64,000 bases of DNA from Micractinium sp. NFX-FRZ (Eukaryota > Chlorophyta > Trebouxiophyceae > Chlorellales > Chlorellaceae), in NCBI GenBank assembly GCA_029339195.1, contig JAPTJF010000331.1, positions 1-64,000 on the forward strand, read 5' to 3'. The translations under genes and the position numbers were made by a program. The notes beneath the pieces were generated by a model. That model had not been told where the DNA came from. It saw nothing but the letters and a program-made list of their open reading frames with translations, and did no database searches. Of this stretch, positions 1 to 12,685 are shown one piece after another. Each line of letters begins with the position of its first letter. Position 1 is the first letter of the stretch.

Positions 1-2717
1 AGCGGCCGCCCCCGGGTGGGGAGTAGTACTCGGGGGTCAGGTCGTCCAGGAACCACATGCCCAGCTCCCTGGGGGGGGAAGGAGGCAGGAGGGAGGGAAT
101 CAGATATGCCAGGTAGGCAAATGGCTTGCACAAGGTAGAGCGGTTGGCCAAACACGGACTGTGCTGCCCAAGGCTTAGCCGTCGGGCTGCTGTCGCTGTT
201 CAGTACACGGCAGGCAAGGCACCTCTCCACCGCATGCCCCAGTCATACGCCGTTCCAAGCGCACCTGAAGCGGCCGCGCTTGCCCTGCCGGTGCAGGTTG
301 GTGGGGTAGCGCTGGAAGGTGGCGTGCACCACGTACGGCTCCAAGCCTTGCCTTTAGGAGAGCAAGGAGGTGTAGCAAGGCAGGGGCATGTTCAGGACTT
401 GGAACACCTGTTCGCATCAGCGAACCCACTCAATCCATGTCCGCTCCACACTTTTGCAGCGCCACACGCTAGATGCACCGTGTTTTTTAAAGCTGAAGGA
501 AACCCTCACAAACATGCACCGTGTTTTTTATAAGCTGAAAGGGACCCTCACAAACACACACTGCCGTGCCACTCACTTCCAGGGTGTGCGCTGCACGAAG
601 GCGATGTGGCCGGAGGGGAACAGCGCCACGGGCAGCGGGTGCAGCTTCAGGGTGCTGTTCATCAGCAGCAGCACGCGCGGGTTGTCTTCCGTGGCGGGCA
701 TCAACCCCTCGAGCTCCAGCAGCCGGATGAGCGCCACCTGGTCGGTGATGCCCATGCCCTTCTCTAGGCCCGTCTGCAGTGTGCCGGTTGGCGTGTAGCG
801 GGGGAGGCAAGGGCCGGAGCAAGGTCAGTCGAGAGTGGGGACGGCAGCAGCTGTATTGGGGGGCATCTATGTCTTCTACACCCGGTCATTCCTAGACAAC
901 ATGCTGCGCCCACAGGAGTGCACTGCGCCATCCTGCTCAACGGTCCAAAGAAACGTATGCGGCGCACGGACAGCGCGGAGCAGGCATCACCCTGCACCAC
1001 ACCCCAACCCAACCCACCCAGCACACACATCTCCCTGCTCAACGCACCGCGTGCTCAATGACAGTAAATGTGGCGTGCTCGCTATCCAACAGGTTGTCCC
1101 GCCACTGCCGCAGCGTCGCCTTGCTCGCCTCGCGGTTGCGCACGGCGAACACACCAGTGTTGTAAGAGCGCCCCCAGCTGTTGCCCTTGATGTGGCCGCA
1201 CCGTGGCTGGTTGTGCTGCGGTGCCCAGGCGGCCTCCAACTGGAGGCGGGCAGGCGTGCCCAAGGGGGCAGGCGGCATTGTGGAAGAGCACACGAGCTGT
1301 TCAGTTATTGGAGGTGGGCAGGCGTGCCCAAGGGGGGAGGGGGCATCGTCAACAAGCAGACAAGCTGTTGGGAAGGCATGGTTAAAAGAGAACCCTTGCT
1401 TCAGCTTGTAACGGGCAGGGCAGCAGGGGAGAGGCAGCGAGCTAGTGCATGCACGCTCAGCCGGTGGCGTACCGCAGGGGCAGCAGCACAAGCACAGCAG
1501 GGTGGGGCCAGCAGGCGCACCTGGTGTGAGAGGCAGTCTGTTGAGATGAACCAGTCTGCTGTGGGGTACTGCTCCAGGTAGGGGGTGGGGTCCCGCAGCC
1601 AGGTGGTGTCTGCGCATGGGCTGGGGGGGTGGGGAGCGCGTTGAAGGGCAGCGAAGGTGTGGATTGGGCCCCTCGAATAAAGCAGAGGGTGCTCCGCCGC
1701 GCCCAACGGCGCAGCCGGCGTCTCACCCGAGTCCGACACCACGATGGTCCCCACCTCCATCTCCTCCAGCATCGTCAGCACCAGCTGGACCTGCAGGGAG
1801 GGGAGGGGAGCGGGCACAAGGTGGGCCAGGGTGAGAAGGCAGGCAGTAACAAGGAGGAAAGAAGGAAAGAAGGAAAGAAGGAAGGAAGGAAGGGAGGGAG
1901 GGAAGGAGAAAGGGAGGGAGCAAGTGACAGGTGCGGAAGGAGAGAAAATTTTGTGCCGCCATGCACCCCGCCTTCCGCTCTGCCCTGCGCCCTGTATGCC
2001 TACTGCACGCCACACCGCCCCCCCACCTTTTTGGCGCCCATGCTGCGGAAAGCGGTGAAGTTGGCGCGGAAGAAGGTGTTGCTGCTGGCGCCTGGCGCGC
2101 TGCCGGCACCCGGGCTGCCCACGTTGAGGTGCGGCCAGCCCTTGGAGGCGGCCGTCTGCGCCATTGCGTCATCCAGTGCTCCCACCACAAAGGGCAGCCC
2201 CAGGCGCTGCACCGACAGCACCCAGTTCTCTATAAAGTCGGTGAAGGCGCCGTTAGCAAAGCTCACAAACGCCAGCTGCGCGCCGCGCACGCGTGCCAAC
2301 GCCGCCGCAGCCGCCTCCTCCGGCGACCGCTTCCGGCTGGGCGAGTGAATCAGCTGCTGCGTCTGCCGCCGCCCTTGCTGCCCTTGGTCCTGCTGCTGCT
2401 GTTGCGCGGCATCGTCGAGCATGCCAGCATCATCTGGACTGCCTTCCTGTCCGGCTTGACCTCTGCAGCAGAGGGAAGGGAGCACAAGGCGTGGCGATGA
2501 GGGGGACAGGACGTCCCAGAGGGGACCCTTGCATGCCTCCTTGCATGCATGTTACTCCTCATGTTTAGGAGCAGCCATCCAAGGCGTGGGCAGCTCACCT
2601 GCTGCCTGGCCTCAGCAACAAGTGCATCTGTATCAAGCACACAACGGCCAGCACCATTGCCGCCACGCCGGCAAGGGACTGACGCTGCCGTCGCTGCTGC
2701 CGCGCCACCACCCGCAT
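1..2717 (-). CDS. Nucleotide-diphospho-sugar transferase, GT77 type (partial, 3' end off window)
   Basis: Golgi type II glycosyltransferase of the family (Nucleotid_trans, PF03407) that includes plant arabinosyl- and xylosyltransferases such as RRA/XEG113. Exons, all in phase: 2717-2599, 2462-2027, 1790-1727, 1609-1521, 1215-1048, 773-577, 351-265, 68 to the left edge. The ATG at 2717 opens a basic stretch followed by a hydrophobic signal anchor (residues ~14-34, AGVAAMVLAVVCLIQ). A Ser/Gln-rich stem follows, then FVSFANGAFTDFIENWVLSV, the DxD-like site VVSDSDTTWLRDPTPYL spliced across 1727/1609, YNTGVFAVRN, MGITDQVALIRLL and EPYVVHATFQRYPT. The donor sugar and acceptor cannot be read from sequence; wall or glycoprotein arabinosylation is inference from the family. 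The C-terminus is missing. Family call is firm, substrate is not. Confidence 0.85.
473..556. repeat. Two-copy 41-bp intronic tandem repeat
   Basis: Two copies of a unit starting ATGCACCGTGTTTTTT (473 and 514) lie in the intron between the 773-577 and 351-265 exons of the GT77-type gene. They differ by a few substitutions and one indel. Confidence 0.8.
1240..1345. repeat. 68-bp tandem duplication in intron of GT77-type gene
   Basis: GGGCAGGCGTGCCCAAGGGG occurs at 1248 and again at 1316. The duplication lies just upstream, in the sense of the gene, of the exon 1215-1048. The copies diverge after about 35 bp. Confidence 0.7.
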
Positions 2718-4000
2718 CCTTGCACCCGCCCCGGCGCAGCTCCAAGGGAACCGATGCCCCGAGAGGCTTGGTGGGTGTGATCAGCGCAGCACAAAATGAT
2801 CCACCTGCACACAGGGGAGGCAATAAGCGCAGCGGCGCTTGGCCGGACTGGCGGGGGTGGGAGACACTGCGGCGCCACCAAGCTGCTCCGCATCCCCTCC
2901 AACGAGTCCTGCAGCGGCGTCATCCTGCTGCTTCCACCTTCAAGAGCACACCCAGCGACCCCTGGGCGGGCTCCGCAGGCGGCAGCCCGCTCAGCCCGCA
3001 CGCCCTCGTCGTCCCGACGCTGCTTGGCCATGCCCCTCTCACACGCTGCTGCCGGCATCTTTTCACAAGGCACCCCAAGCATTCCCAGACCCGGCCACGA
3101 GGCGGCCCAGAGAAGCGTGACACACACACCAGGCGAAAACGTCTTTTCGGCCGGGCGTCCAGCGGCGACCGGTCCTCGTCTCAGCGCAGTATGCCGTCCG
3201 TATAGAGGAGAGGAGCAGGTACGGAGCAAATGATGAAGCCTAGATCGGCGCCATCTCTGATGGAGCGCTCGTGCGGTGTGGTCAGCTCCTAGATGTTGCG
3301 AATGCGCCAGCTTTGCCTGAGGGCGACCAGGCGGCCACGCCTACGACAGGATAATGGGCTGGTGGGAGTGCCTGTCAACCAGTGCCTTCGCAGGTGCAGC
3401 AAGCGCTGTGGGCTCCCCCCGTCGGCCGGTGGGGAGCGGTCAAAGTCCAGTCCAGGACTTGAGGTTTAAGGATCCATGAGATCTGAGGATCAACCGTGAT
3501 GTTGCATCTGGTCTGGTCAACATCAGAAGACCAGGGAACAGTTGAACATTCCACCAATGCCATCAGAAGCCACCTGGTGGTGCTGAAGATGCTACACCAC
3601 TTGCCTGCCTTGCCACCCTCGCACCCACCCGACAACGGCTACTTTCCTGTTCCCGCCTCCCACCTGGCATCCCATCTGGTTGCCTCAAAAGGCAAGTGGC
3701 ACCTTAGACACCATGCTGCTGCTTGTCCGGCCATCAATCCACCTGATGCGTGGCTGGGACCAGGCCCAAAGCAATGGTGCCCGCCGGGGCACTGGTGGTG
3801 AGCGGTGGGTTTTCTTAGAGTGGAGCCGCCACGCCACTGCCTGCCTGCAGACCTGGGCCACTACACAGAGTCTTCCAACAGTGCTGCGGTGAGTCACACT
3901 GCATGGTTACAAGAACGTGCCACAAGCGCTGCATGACAGCCGGGGAGCGCAAACGTGTAGAGCACCGCGGAGCTGGGGAGGGGCGAGGCGGCAGCGCCGC
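2718..4000. other. Intergenic, GT77-type gene 5' side to WSS1-like gene 3' side
   Basis: No convincing coding exon. Both flanking genes are on the minus strand, so this holds the promoter of the GT77-type gene and the 3' UTR of the WSS1-like gene. The stretch 3430-3620 is less GC-rich than its surroundings and contains a short inverted repeat (TGATGTTG / CAACATCA near 3498-3530). Confidence 0.5.
3907..3911 (-). terminator. TGTAA poly(A) signal of WSS1-like gene
   Basis: TTACA on the plus strand, TGTAA in the sense of the gene, 90 nt past the stop codon at 4001-4003. TGTAA is the usual green-algal polyadenylation signal. Confidence 0.5.
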
Positions 4001-7000
4001 TCAGCCCCAGCCAGCGGGGCGCACGCCCAGGCACACCTCGCAGGTCAACGCCAGGGGTTTGTTGACCAGGGTGCAGGCGTGACACTCCCAGGGCTGGCCC
4101 GCACGCTTGCTGGGCCGCCGCTGCTGCTGCTGCTCATCATCGTCGTCACTGCTCAGCGTCAAGTCAACCACACCCCCGCTGTCCTCACTCCCCTGTCGCC
4201 CCGCTGCCCGCCGCTCCTGCTGCTGCTCCTGCTGCTGCTCTTGCTGCTGCTGGTGCTGCTGCTGCTGCTGGCGCAATGACCGTGGCAGCGGCGCAGGCTG
4301 CTGAGGTGCGGACGTCTGCTCAGGCGCTCGTGGCTGCTGCCGCCATGCTGCTGCTGCTGCTGCTGCAGGCTTGCCTAGCACAGCTGCTGGTGCTGGCGCT
4401 GGCGCTGGCACTGGCGCCGCTGGTGGCACCGCCACCACCGCTCCTGTTGGCCCTCCAGGTGGCTGGGCCGCTGCAGTAGCTTGCTCTCCTGGGGCACTGC
4501 TACTGCCTTGGCTCTTTCCCAACACATGTGCCAAGCGCGCTCGCAGCCCCAGTTTGCCCGAGGCTCCTGCTGCCGGCTGCGTTGCTCCTGCTGCCGCTGC
4601 GTTGGCTGAGGCTGTTACCACCGGGCCAGCAGGGGCGCGCTGCTGCTGCTGCTGGGGCTGCTGCCGCTGCTGCTGCTGCTGCTCCTGCTCCTGCTGCTGC
4701 TGCTGGGGCTGTTGTCGCTGTGCGTCCCTGGGCCTTGCTGCCACTGCCGACGCCTGCTGCGCGCGCTGCGCATGCTGTGCCCCAGCATTGTCCAGGATGG
4801 CCTGCAGGGCTGCATCCACATTGTGCCCCGCTGCCGCCTCCTCCCCCAGCACCTCTGTGGGGCACCACGTGTTGTCCCGCAGCCTGCAGGAGGGGAAGAG
4901 GGGAGGGGAAGGGGAGGGTGCGGGCAGGGGGGCGCTGTGAGGCAGGGACCATGCCTGTGGATGCTGGTGGCATCACTTGACAGCGTGCCCAGTGCTGACG
5001 CCACCGCACATGCAGCAGGGCGGGGCCCTGGAGGGTCAGCAGAACTGCAGCTTCAGGTGTGCACAGGCGCTATGTGTGCAAGCCCGCAGCACTGGCCAAG
5101 AAGCGCTTCTTTCCAATTGCTGACCTGCGCTCGGCGGCAGCCGCGGCGGCCTCGCTGGGAGGCAGGTGCCGCAGTGACAGGTCGCCGCCTGCAAGCGCCA
5201 ACAGCAGCAATGCAGGGAGGTGCCGGCGGCGTCAAGCGGTGGGGCAGAGGGGCATAAGGAGCGAGCCTACTGCCGTGCCCCTGTTCTTCCGCTGCCTTCC
5301 TCCTCCCTGCCAGGCCAGCAGCATCAGCCCAGGCCAGCTCAGGTCCCAGCCGCCCCCCCACCCCACTGCTGCCCGCCTGCCCGCCCGCCCTCTCGCCTGC
5401 CCTGCGTGGCCCCGCCGACATGACGGCCTGCCTCTTCAGCCGCGCCTCTGCCGCCTGCCGTGCCAGCTCACGCAGGCGGTGAGCCGGCAGGTCCCGCCCC
5501 ACCCAGCGCCCGCCCGCCTTGCCGGCGGCGGGCGCGTCAAAGCCGGCGCCGCTCCCGCTGATGCCTTTGGCCATCAGCTCCTCACACTCCTGCCCAGGGA
5601 ACGGTTCAATGCAGGTCACATCATGGTAGAAAAGGAGCTGGCACGAGAGGGGGTGAGCGGGTGCAGACCTGCATGCGGGTCCTGGCCCACCCGATGCGTG
5701 CTGCCATCAGGCCCTCACGCCCTTTCTGGGCTGAGGTGAGTGGGATGGGCAGGTCAATGCAGGCCCGTTGCCATTGCAGCCTCCATGCCCACACCCTGAT
5801 AGCAGCCGGGCAACCAGGCCAACAGGGTGCCCACCACGCACCTTTGTCAGCGCATTCAGCCACGCTTGTGGCACACAAGGCCACCCAAGCTGTCGACCAA
5901 CTCAATCAGTCCACTGCCCAAGGCTGTGAGCTCAACCCGGCATCAAAAGGTGGCCCAGACCCATCTCGACTGGTCCATACGGGCACCAAAAGGTGGCACA
6001 GGCTCGCCTGGGGTGAGCTCATGCAGCAACGCTTGTGACACCTGGCCACCGCCAACCCATGCCCCTTTCACCTCCCAAGCTGTGAAACCAATTCAATCCC
6101 ATAAACCAAGGTTGTACACTCGTCTGGGCATCAACTTAACGTGGATGGCCCAGGCCCACCTGGGTGAGCTCCTCCAGCAGCTTGTAAAACTTGGCGTCGT
6201 GCGGCCTGCAACCACAGCACAGCCAGGTGGGCAGGTGCAGCGGTGATGCTTGTGGCGCAACAAACACCTGCTGTGGGAGGGAGGTCCCCTCTGACCGGGC
6301 ATACAGGTGCATGCATATGCCCTGCGCTTCACCCTGCGCATGTGCTGCCTCCCCCACCGCCTGCCCCTGGCAGCCGTCTCCCCCACCACTTCTGCCCACG
6401 CCCCATCTCCCCCAGCCGCACGCCTGGCCAATCTCCGCTACCACCCCCCCTGCCCCGTGCCGCAAGGCAAGCAGATTCCAAGAACCTGCGCCTCGCACCC
6501 GTGTATGTTGTGCGTGATCTCGTGCAGCATCGTGCCCAGCACGCTCTCATACGGCAGGAACTCGGCCTCCCGCCCCGCCGGGCGCAGGCGCACGCTGATC
6601 TCGCGGGTGCCGCCGCCCCCGCCGCCACAGTTCAGGCCCTGCGTGGGAACAAGTGAGCAACGGCAGCGGGCAGTGGGCAGTGGGCAGTGCACTTGGGAGG
6701 CAGGTGCAGGTGCAGGGCGGGCAGATGACAGGGAGAAGATGTGGGCGGGGGCACCGGGGGGGAGGCAGCCCCCGCCGGTGGTTGGCAGGCACGGCGTGGG
6801 GTTCCAACCTAGCGCATTACTTGCTTCGGCATTCCATCATGACGCCAACTTGTGGGAGCCTGACACAACAGCTGGCCTCTTCAGCCCCCAGGCTGGGGCA
6901 CGGCAGCCACGCACCAGCAGGCGCGGGTTGTTCGGGTAAAATTCTTGAAGCAGCGGCACGGTGTACTGCCGGCGCCGCAGGATGGGCTGCACCTGCCGGG

Positions 7001-7284
7001 CCACAGACTCCAGCATCTCGCGTGCCTGCTGGCAGGGCTGGCAAGTGGCAGTGAGGTGGACATGCGGGTGTGGGGACGGCGCCCGCTGGCGGCCCGCCCC
7101 GCCCGCCTGCTCAAGCGGGCATCCGCCGCTGCCAGAGGCTCGGCGTTCAGTGATAGATGCGTCGTTACTTGCTGCCTGCAATCTCGCAGCCTGACGCGAA
7201 GCTCACCTCGCCCTCGCGGGGTTTGTTTTTCAGAGTCTGGATCTCCTGGACCTTGTAAGGATCCAGTTGATGCACCTGCACCAT
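4001..7284 (-). CDS. WSS1: WSS1-like DNA-dependent metalloprotease (WLM domain, SIM, RanBP2 zinc finger)
   Basis: Predicted SUMO-directed protease that removes DNA-protein crosslinks in the nucleus. Exons: 7284-7207, 7025-6915, 6638-6499, 6205-6160, 5589-5367, 5188-5125, 4883-4001; total 514 codons plus stop, all in phase. The WLM domain begins almost at the start codon (IQTLKNKPREGE), continues VARQVQPILRRR and YTVPLLQEFYP, and carries the zinc/catalytic motif LHEITHNIHG followed by PHDAKFYKLLEELTQ. Next come GFDAPAAGKAGGR and AAERRLRDNTWCP. The last exon encodes a Gln/Ala-rich linker, an acidic SUMO-interacting motif (VVDLTLSSDDDDE) and a C-terminal RanBP2-type zinc finger (WECHACTLVNKPLALTCEVC). 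This order is that of WSS1 proteins. The first exon could have an unseen 5' extension. Confidence 0.9.
6010..6190. repeat. Degenerate copy of the WLM exon 4 donor edge
   Basis: The 3' edge of exon 6205-6160 (GTGAGCTCCTCCAGCAGCTTGT at ~6164) has a degenerate copy at ~6013 (GTGAGCTCATGCAGCAACGCTTGT) inside the following intron, 151 bp away. A weaker third match lies near 5926. Confidence 0.6.
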
Positions 7285-8419
7285 CTCGGCAGTCGGGTGA
7301 TTGCGACGGAGAAGCGCGAGAGGTCAGGAAACTCGACCAAAGGGTGTGCCGACGAGCGCGCTGTATGAGCGGTCGACAGCAGCACCAAGCCCAGCGCCAC
7401 GCCCTCCCTGGCATCCAGAGATGCAGCCCGTCAGTCTGTGCAGGCGCTTACACGGCTCAATCCACCAAATAAGTAAGCACGGATGTTGCGTGGAGCCAAA
7501 GAAGGATGGTCAGAGGGCAACAGTCGACAGGGCAACGAAGGGCAGTTGGGCTGGAAAGAAAAGCACTTGCATGCACTCGGCGAGGGGGGCATAACAACGT
7601 GTGTGTCGAGGGCAAAGGAGGTCTGCTCAGGGTCATGAAACGCCAAACCAAGGGCATTTTGTTCAGCAAGAAGGTGGGGTAGGGGTGAAGTGCGGGTCAC
7701 TCGGCAGCGCGGGACGAGCACACGAGGCATGTATCAACGGCGGACGGTAAAGCAGGGGGAGGGGGGCCAGAGAGCGGCCGCGGGCAAAGCAGGGTGGGAG
7801 GCACAGCCACAGGGCTGGAGAGACGTAGAGAGCAGAGGGCCTCGAGGCCCGAGAGCGACGGGACAGGCAGCAGCGGCGGGGGGCGCCGCTGAGCGGCGGG
7901 GCGAGAAAGACGCAGCATTCAAAGGGAGGTTGGTTCAAGAAGGGGTGTGGGAAGGGACGTGGGGGCAAAAAGGCGCAAAACCCAGGATCAGTCTATCGGC
8001 ATGCATTGGGGCCGCCTGGCAGCGAGGGGTGCCAGGGTGGGCAGAGGGGGCAGGGAGGTGCGTGGGGTGGAGGAGGGGTGCAATGGGGTGAGGTGAGGTG
8101 GAGTGCGGTCTGGTTGGGGGAAGGGCAGCGCGCAGGCAGGGAGGGAAGGAAAAACCCGGCGCACAGGCGCGGCTGAGGGGGCAGTGCAAAATTGTGTGCT
8201 GTGTTCTTGACGGTGTCTGCTTTGGCTTGCCTGGCCTGGCCCGACACCAGGCAGGTAGCGCAGGCCGTGCTGGCAACACAGGGCTGCCAGGCTGGGAGCC
8301 TGAGGGTGGGCAGGCCATGTGGGAAGGGGCGTACTGGCTGGAAGGCAGGCCGCGTGTGGTGGGGCATACTGGCTGGCAGGCGGGCTGCGTGCCAGGGCGC
8401 ATGCGGGCGGGGCGCCCGC
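7285..8419. other. Intergenic, WSS1-like promoter side to LRR gene 3' side
   Basis: No supported exon. Long open stretches on both strands here lack any family signature and fit the high-GC background. A TTACA at 7448-7452 is TGTAA in the sense of the upstream LRR gene, but it is about 970 nt past that stop, so its use is uncertain. Confidence 0.5.
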
Positions 8420-11400
8420 TCAGCTGACCAGGACTCGGCTGACCTGGCGCCCCAGCTGGTGCTGAGCTGGCACCGCCTCCACCGCCTCCAGGTTCACCCC
8501 CGCCGTCGTCAGCAGCCTCTCGCACCAGTCCATGTGCAGCGGCGCGGTCTGGTGCAGGCTGCGGCCCCAGCTGTCGGTGGCGGGCCCCTCGCGCGGCATG
8601 CCCGCTGTGTTGAACGTGCAGCCAGGTGGCAGCAGGGAGGTGACGCCTCCCGGGAGCGCCGCGTCCCCAGACGTCAGCCGCACCTCCTTCAGGTGCGGCA
8701 GCTGGGGCAGCAGCCTCTGCGGCGATGGCAGGGAAGAGCAGGGCGGGGCAGGGCGGAGTGTTGAGCACGGCAGCTGGGAGAATGTTAAGCACGGCATACG
8801 CCGCATGCTTGCTGTGTTGGGTCGGCAGCCCCGCTGGGGAGGGAGGGCGCGAGTTAATGGGGGGTATAGAAAGACAGGGGTTCGCAGGGTGTGCCACTGG
8901 GAGCTGGGCATGCACGGCATGCACCAGCATGCACCAGCATGCGCAGCAGGGCAGGTGCTGACCTGGAGGCCAGAAACGGCTTGGGCCAGGCCGTCTGCCG
9001 TGGGCTCTCCCACCACCGCCAGCCGCTCCACAGTGGGTGGCAGGCTGCTGGGCAGCCAGCCCATGCTCAGCACGGCGGTCTTCAGGCGGGGCAGCTGCAG
9101 GGGTGATGGTGCGGGGAGGAAACAGAGGGGATGGGGAGGCGTGGCATGCATGGGTAAGAGTGCTTGAGGGCGGGGGAAGGCCGCCGATAGGTTGGAAGTG
9201 CCCAGGCAGTCCGCCTCGTGCATCAGCCAGCCAGCTGAGGCAGAGCTGCGGCCCCCTGCCCCAGGCACCGCCAAGCACACCACGCCCGGGCAACCGCCGG
9301 GAGGCAAGGGCACGCCTCACCATGGTGGCGAGGGAGAGGGTGCGGGCATCCCGCATGACGTTGAGGAGTACCAGCGAGAGGGTCGAGGGAGGCAGCGCCA
9401 GGCTGCCGCACACGCCGTGCCCCGACAGCACCGCCGTGTGCATCTTGAGGCAGACGGGCAGGTGGAGCTGCAGCAAGGGGGGGTGGGAGCGAGGGCGGGG
9501 TGGGGCGTGGGACCGTGAGAGGCAGGGACGCGAGGCGGGCGATGCGAGGCAGAGGGGTCAGGGGACGTTTGCCACCGCACTGCAACCGACCCTCCTGGCC
9601 AGCGAGGGCGCCCACGAAGGAGTCCAGCGCTGCCCGAAAAGGCACAACTGCCAGCCAGCTGGCTTGGTGGCTCCCCAGCGCGTGCCACCTGCACCTTCCG
9701 CCAACTCAGCTGCCACCTCCCCTCCTTGCCCTCCCAACACACACACTCACACCCAACCCCACCCCCCCACACACAAGCAACAGCAAGCTGTGCCGGCCTC
9801 ACCGAGATTATTTGGTAGCCCTCGATGCGTGCCAACTGGAGCTCAGGCAGCTCCAGCGCCAGCTCCATCCGCCGGCGCTCGCCGCCCAGCAGCGCCAGCC
9901 TGCGCAGCTGGCTCATCTCGCCCAGCACGCCCAGCGCGCAGCGCCCCAGCCCCGCGGCCGACAGCCGCCGTATGGCCGGCAGCCGGTCGGCGAGGCAGGC
10001 CTTGAGGGTGACGGCGTCCTTTCCGTGCCGGCACACCACGTGCCCCTCCTCCGCCACGTGCAGGCCCAGCTGCACGCCCGCCGCCGCGTGCTTCAGGCTG
10101 CCCGGCAGCTGCGCGCCGCTGCTCAGCTCCAGCAGGGTCAGACCCTCGGCATCCCCCACATCCAGCGCACACTTGTCAAACACGTTGGAGGCCATGGCAC
10201 GCAGGGTGACCATCTTTGGAGGCACGACGATGGCGGTGTCTGCGGCGGCGGCGGCGCCGGCGGCGCCGGCCAGCACGCGGCTCAGCCAGCTGCCGGTACG
10301 GGTGGCGGTACAGCCCTCCAGGTCCAGCTGGCGCAGGCCCGCCATGTCAGCAAAGATGGCGGGGGAGGAGAGCTCCAGCTGGGCGCCACGCAGGCAGAGG
10401 CGGGACAGGTTGGACAGCAGGGCGCCGCAGTAGGGGCCGAGCCGCACGTCTGCGGGCGGGCGTGCGGGCGGGCAGGCACAAGGGAGGCGGGGGGGGGGGG
10501 GGGCATGGTAAGCATGCAGATAACACGCACCGCTGGCCTGGTTCTGTGACATATACACACGCAGACCCCAGGCTGCACCCTGCCCTTTCAATTGACATCG
10601 ATCCCCCGCCTGGCCCCACCTCTCACATACCTGCTGGCCCGTCTGCTCCCCGCCCCAGCCTACCCACCCACCCGCCCACCCAGCCCACCCACCCGACTCG
10701 CTGAGGTCCAGCGACCGCAGCTGCTTGAAGTGCGCCCAGTCTGTGCCCGTGAGGTTGAGGCCACGCGCTGCCACGTCGGCCACCGAGGGCGCCAGGTGAG
10801 GCAGCGCGCGGCGGTGCATGCGGCGCCGCGCCGCGGGCAGCCGCCCCGCCAGCGTCAGCCGCCGCAGGCTGTGGAGATGCTGGAAGGCGGCAGAGTGGAA
10901 GACCACCTCCTCCATTGCCGGGTTGAGCACCAGCTCCAGGGTCACCACAGCGCTCAGCTTGGCCAGGTGGTAGGGCAGGCTGAACGAGGCAGGCTCCGCC
11001 AGGCACGCCCAGCGGATGCCGGCGTGCAGGTGCTGCGGGCGGGGAGGGGGCAGGCAGGCAGAATGCGGGTGGAGCAGGCAGGCGGGTGGGCGAGTGGGTG
11101 AGGGGGGGAGGTAGGGAGCGCTTTGGTTGGTGCAGCAAATTCACAAGCAAGTGGCGAGGTGTGGTACAGATGGTGGGTGCATGGCAGGCAGGGGCAGGCG
11201 GAGCCCGCGGGCAGCGCCGCCTGCACTCGAGGCAGCACCCGCACGGCAGCGGCGCCACAAGCCTAGGGTCAACAACAAGCGGAGCAACGCTGGTCGTAAG
11301 GCAGGCAGTGAGGGTCTCACCTTGAGGACTTTCTCAACCAGCTTGGCCTCTGGCGCACGCAGCACATAGGGCGAGGTAAGGCGGCCCTGCACAGCACACA

Positions 11401-11929
11401 GCACGAGCGGCAGTGCGGCGAGGTGTCAGGTGGGGGGCGGGGTGCGGTGCGGGCCGGGCCGACGTGCAGCGGTGGAACTTGCAGGCTGGGCAGCGCAGAT
11501 GCCATAGGGCAGCTGCAACCAATGCAAGTATGAGCAAACCTCTTCTTTGTGCATGCATACCGTGCTGCTGGTGGGCTGGGCACCCAAGGGGTGCCGCCGC
11601 AGCGGCGGGCGCTCGCCGGCACCGCTGACGCCGCACCCTGCGCCGCCCCTCCCCACCTGCTGCACGAGCTCCATGGGCGCCACGTCCAGGTCGAGTCCGA
11701 ACCAGGTTGAGAACTCGCGCGAGGAGGTGTTCAGCGCGGCCACAGCGGGCTTGGGGTCGCCCAGGACCCGCAGCCGCAGCATGTCCACTTGCCCGCAGAC
11801 ATTGTAGAAGCTCTTGCAGGCACACTTCCAAGAAATGGCGTCCACGCTCGATTCCGCCAGGCAAAACACCGCGAGCACACAGGGCGAGGGGAGCCCCGCA
11901 AAGTCCGTCATGCTGTCGCGGAGGCGCAC
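8420..11929 (-). CDS. F-box-like leucine-rich repeat protein
   Basis: Exons: 11929-11657, 11386-11321, 11032-10693, 10449-9803, 9467-9321, 9094-8963, 8716-8420; 633 codons plus stop, all in phase. A second in-frame ATG at 11911 may be the true start. The N-terminus (FAGLPSPCVLAVFCLAESS, then WKCACKSFYNVCGQVDMLRLR) has the spacing of an F-box: a Leu-Pro start, hydrophobic core, and a Trp/Cys-rich end. It is followed by irregular leucine-rich segments such as LHSLRRLTLAGRL, FKQLRSLDLSESG, MAGLRQLDLEGC, MSQLRRLALLGG and LPHLKEVRLTSG. By family such proteins are SCF ubiquitin-ligase adaptors in cytosol or nucleus. F-box assignment is moderate, LRR assignment is strong. Target unknown. Confidence 0.75.
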
Positions 11930-12685
11930 CTCACGGGTTGCGAGCGACGTAATGAGGCATGTGAGCGCCGGGGGAGCGTGAAGCTGCGTTCTAAGGCGCC
12001 GACCCGCTCGATTCTACCCAGCCGTGATCCAGCCTCCCGCTGAGGTGGCGCAGCAACCCCGCTGGTTGTTAAACAACGGCCACCTCAGGTTGTGCAAGCC
12101 TTGGCTTGGCCTGAGGCGTGCCTGCCTGCCTCAAGCACATCATCTGCCAAAATGTTACCCGTAACACCAACCTTCAACCATGCCAGCTGTGGACAGCGGC
12201 GGTTGCCAGCGCCTGCCGCCAACGGGGGGAAGCCCCACTGCCACCCAGGCCCCAGCGTCCCTCTCTCTGAACGTCTGAGCAGCCGTTGTCGCAGCTGGGC
12301 ATTGATAATTTATGTACACTCTGCAATCAAGTGTGCGCGGCCTAAACGAATGCCGAGTGCACCCAGAGCACTGCCGCTGCCATGAGGGCGGGTGCGGGGA
12401 AGCGCTGCCAGGCTGCCACTATCACTGCTCTCAAGACATGCTTCTGCTCATTGTCTCAATCAGCCGGCACCTGTTGGATGTGTGCCACAGTCAGCAACAT
12501 AACATTGACATCACCTTCCCTGGATCCATGCTTTATAATGGAGCACATGCGGTGCAGCACTCGCATGGCAAGCCAGGCCTGGCCAGGCTGGCGACGCCTG
12601 TCAGTGGCCTCCCGAGGCACTTCTGGGCCATCACGCCCACACTTGCCGTCCCACATTTCGCCTCTAAAATTCATTGTTCTCAGAC
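11930..12685. promoter_or_regulatory. Divergent upstream region, LRR gene / FKBP gene
   Basis: The 756 bp between the starts of the minus-strand LRR gene and the plus-strand FKBP gene must hold both promoters. A TATA-like CTTTATAATGG lies at ~12530, about 155 bp upstream of the FKBP start. No coding exon was recognised. Transcription starts are not visible. Confidence 0.4.

Noticed and set aside
3490..3540. Short inverted repeat as a terminator or attachment site
   Set aside because: Eight-base arms with a loop of about 13 nt are expected by chance and no mobile-element gene lies nearby.
4200..4720. Leu- and Cys-rich open frames on the plus strand opposite the WSS1-like last exon
   Set aside because: They are antisense readings of the CAG-rich poly-Gln exon and have no independent features.
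7935..9476. Long minus-strand open frame of about 513 codons
   Set aside because: It reads through three introns of the LRR gene out of frame with the LRR exons and has only Pro/Ala/Cys-rich background composition.
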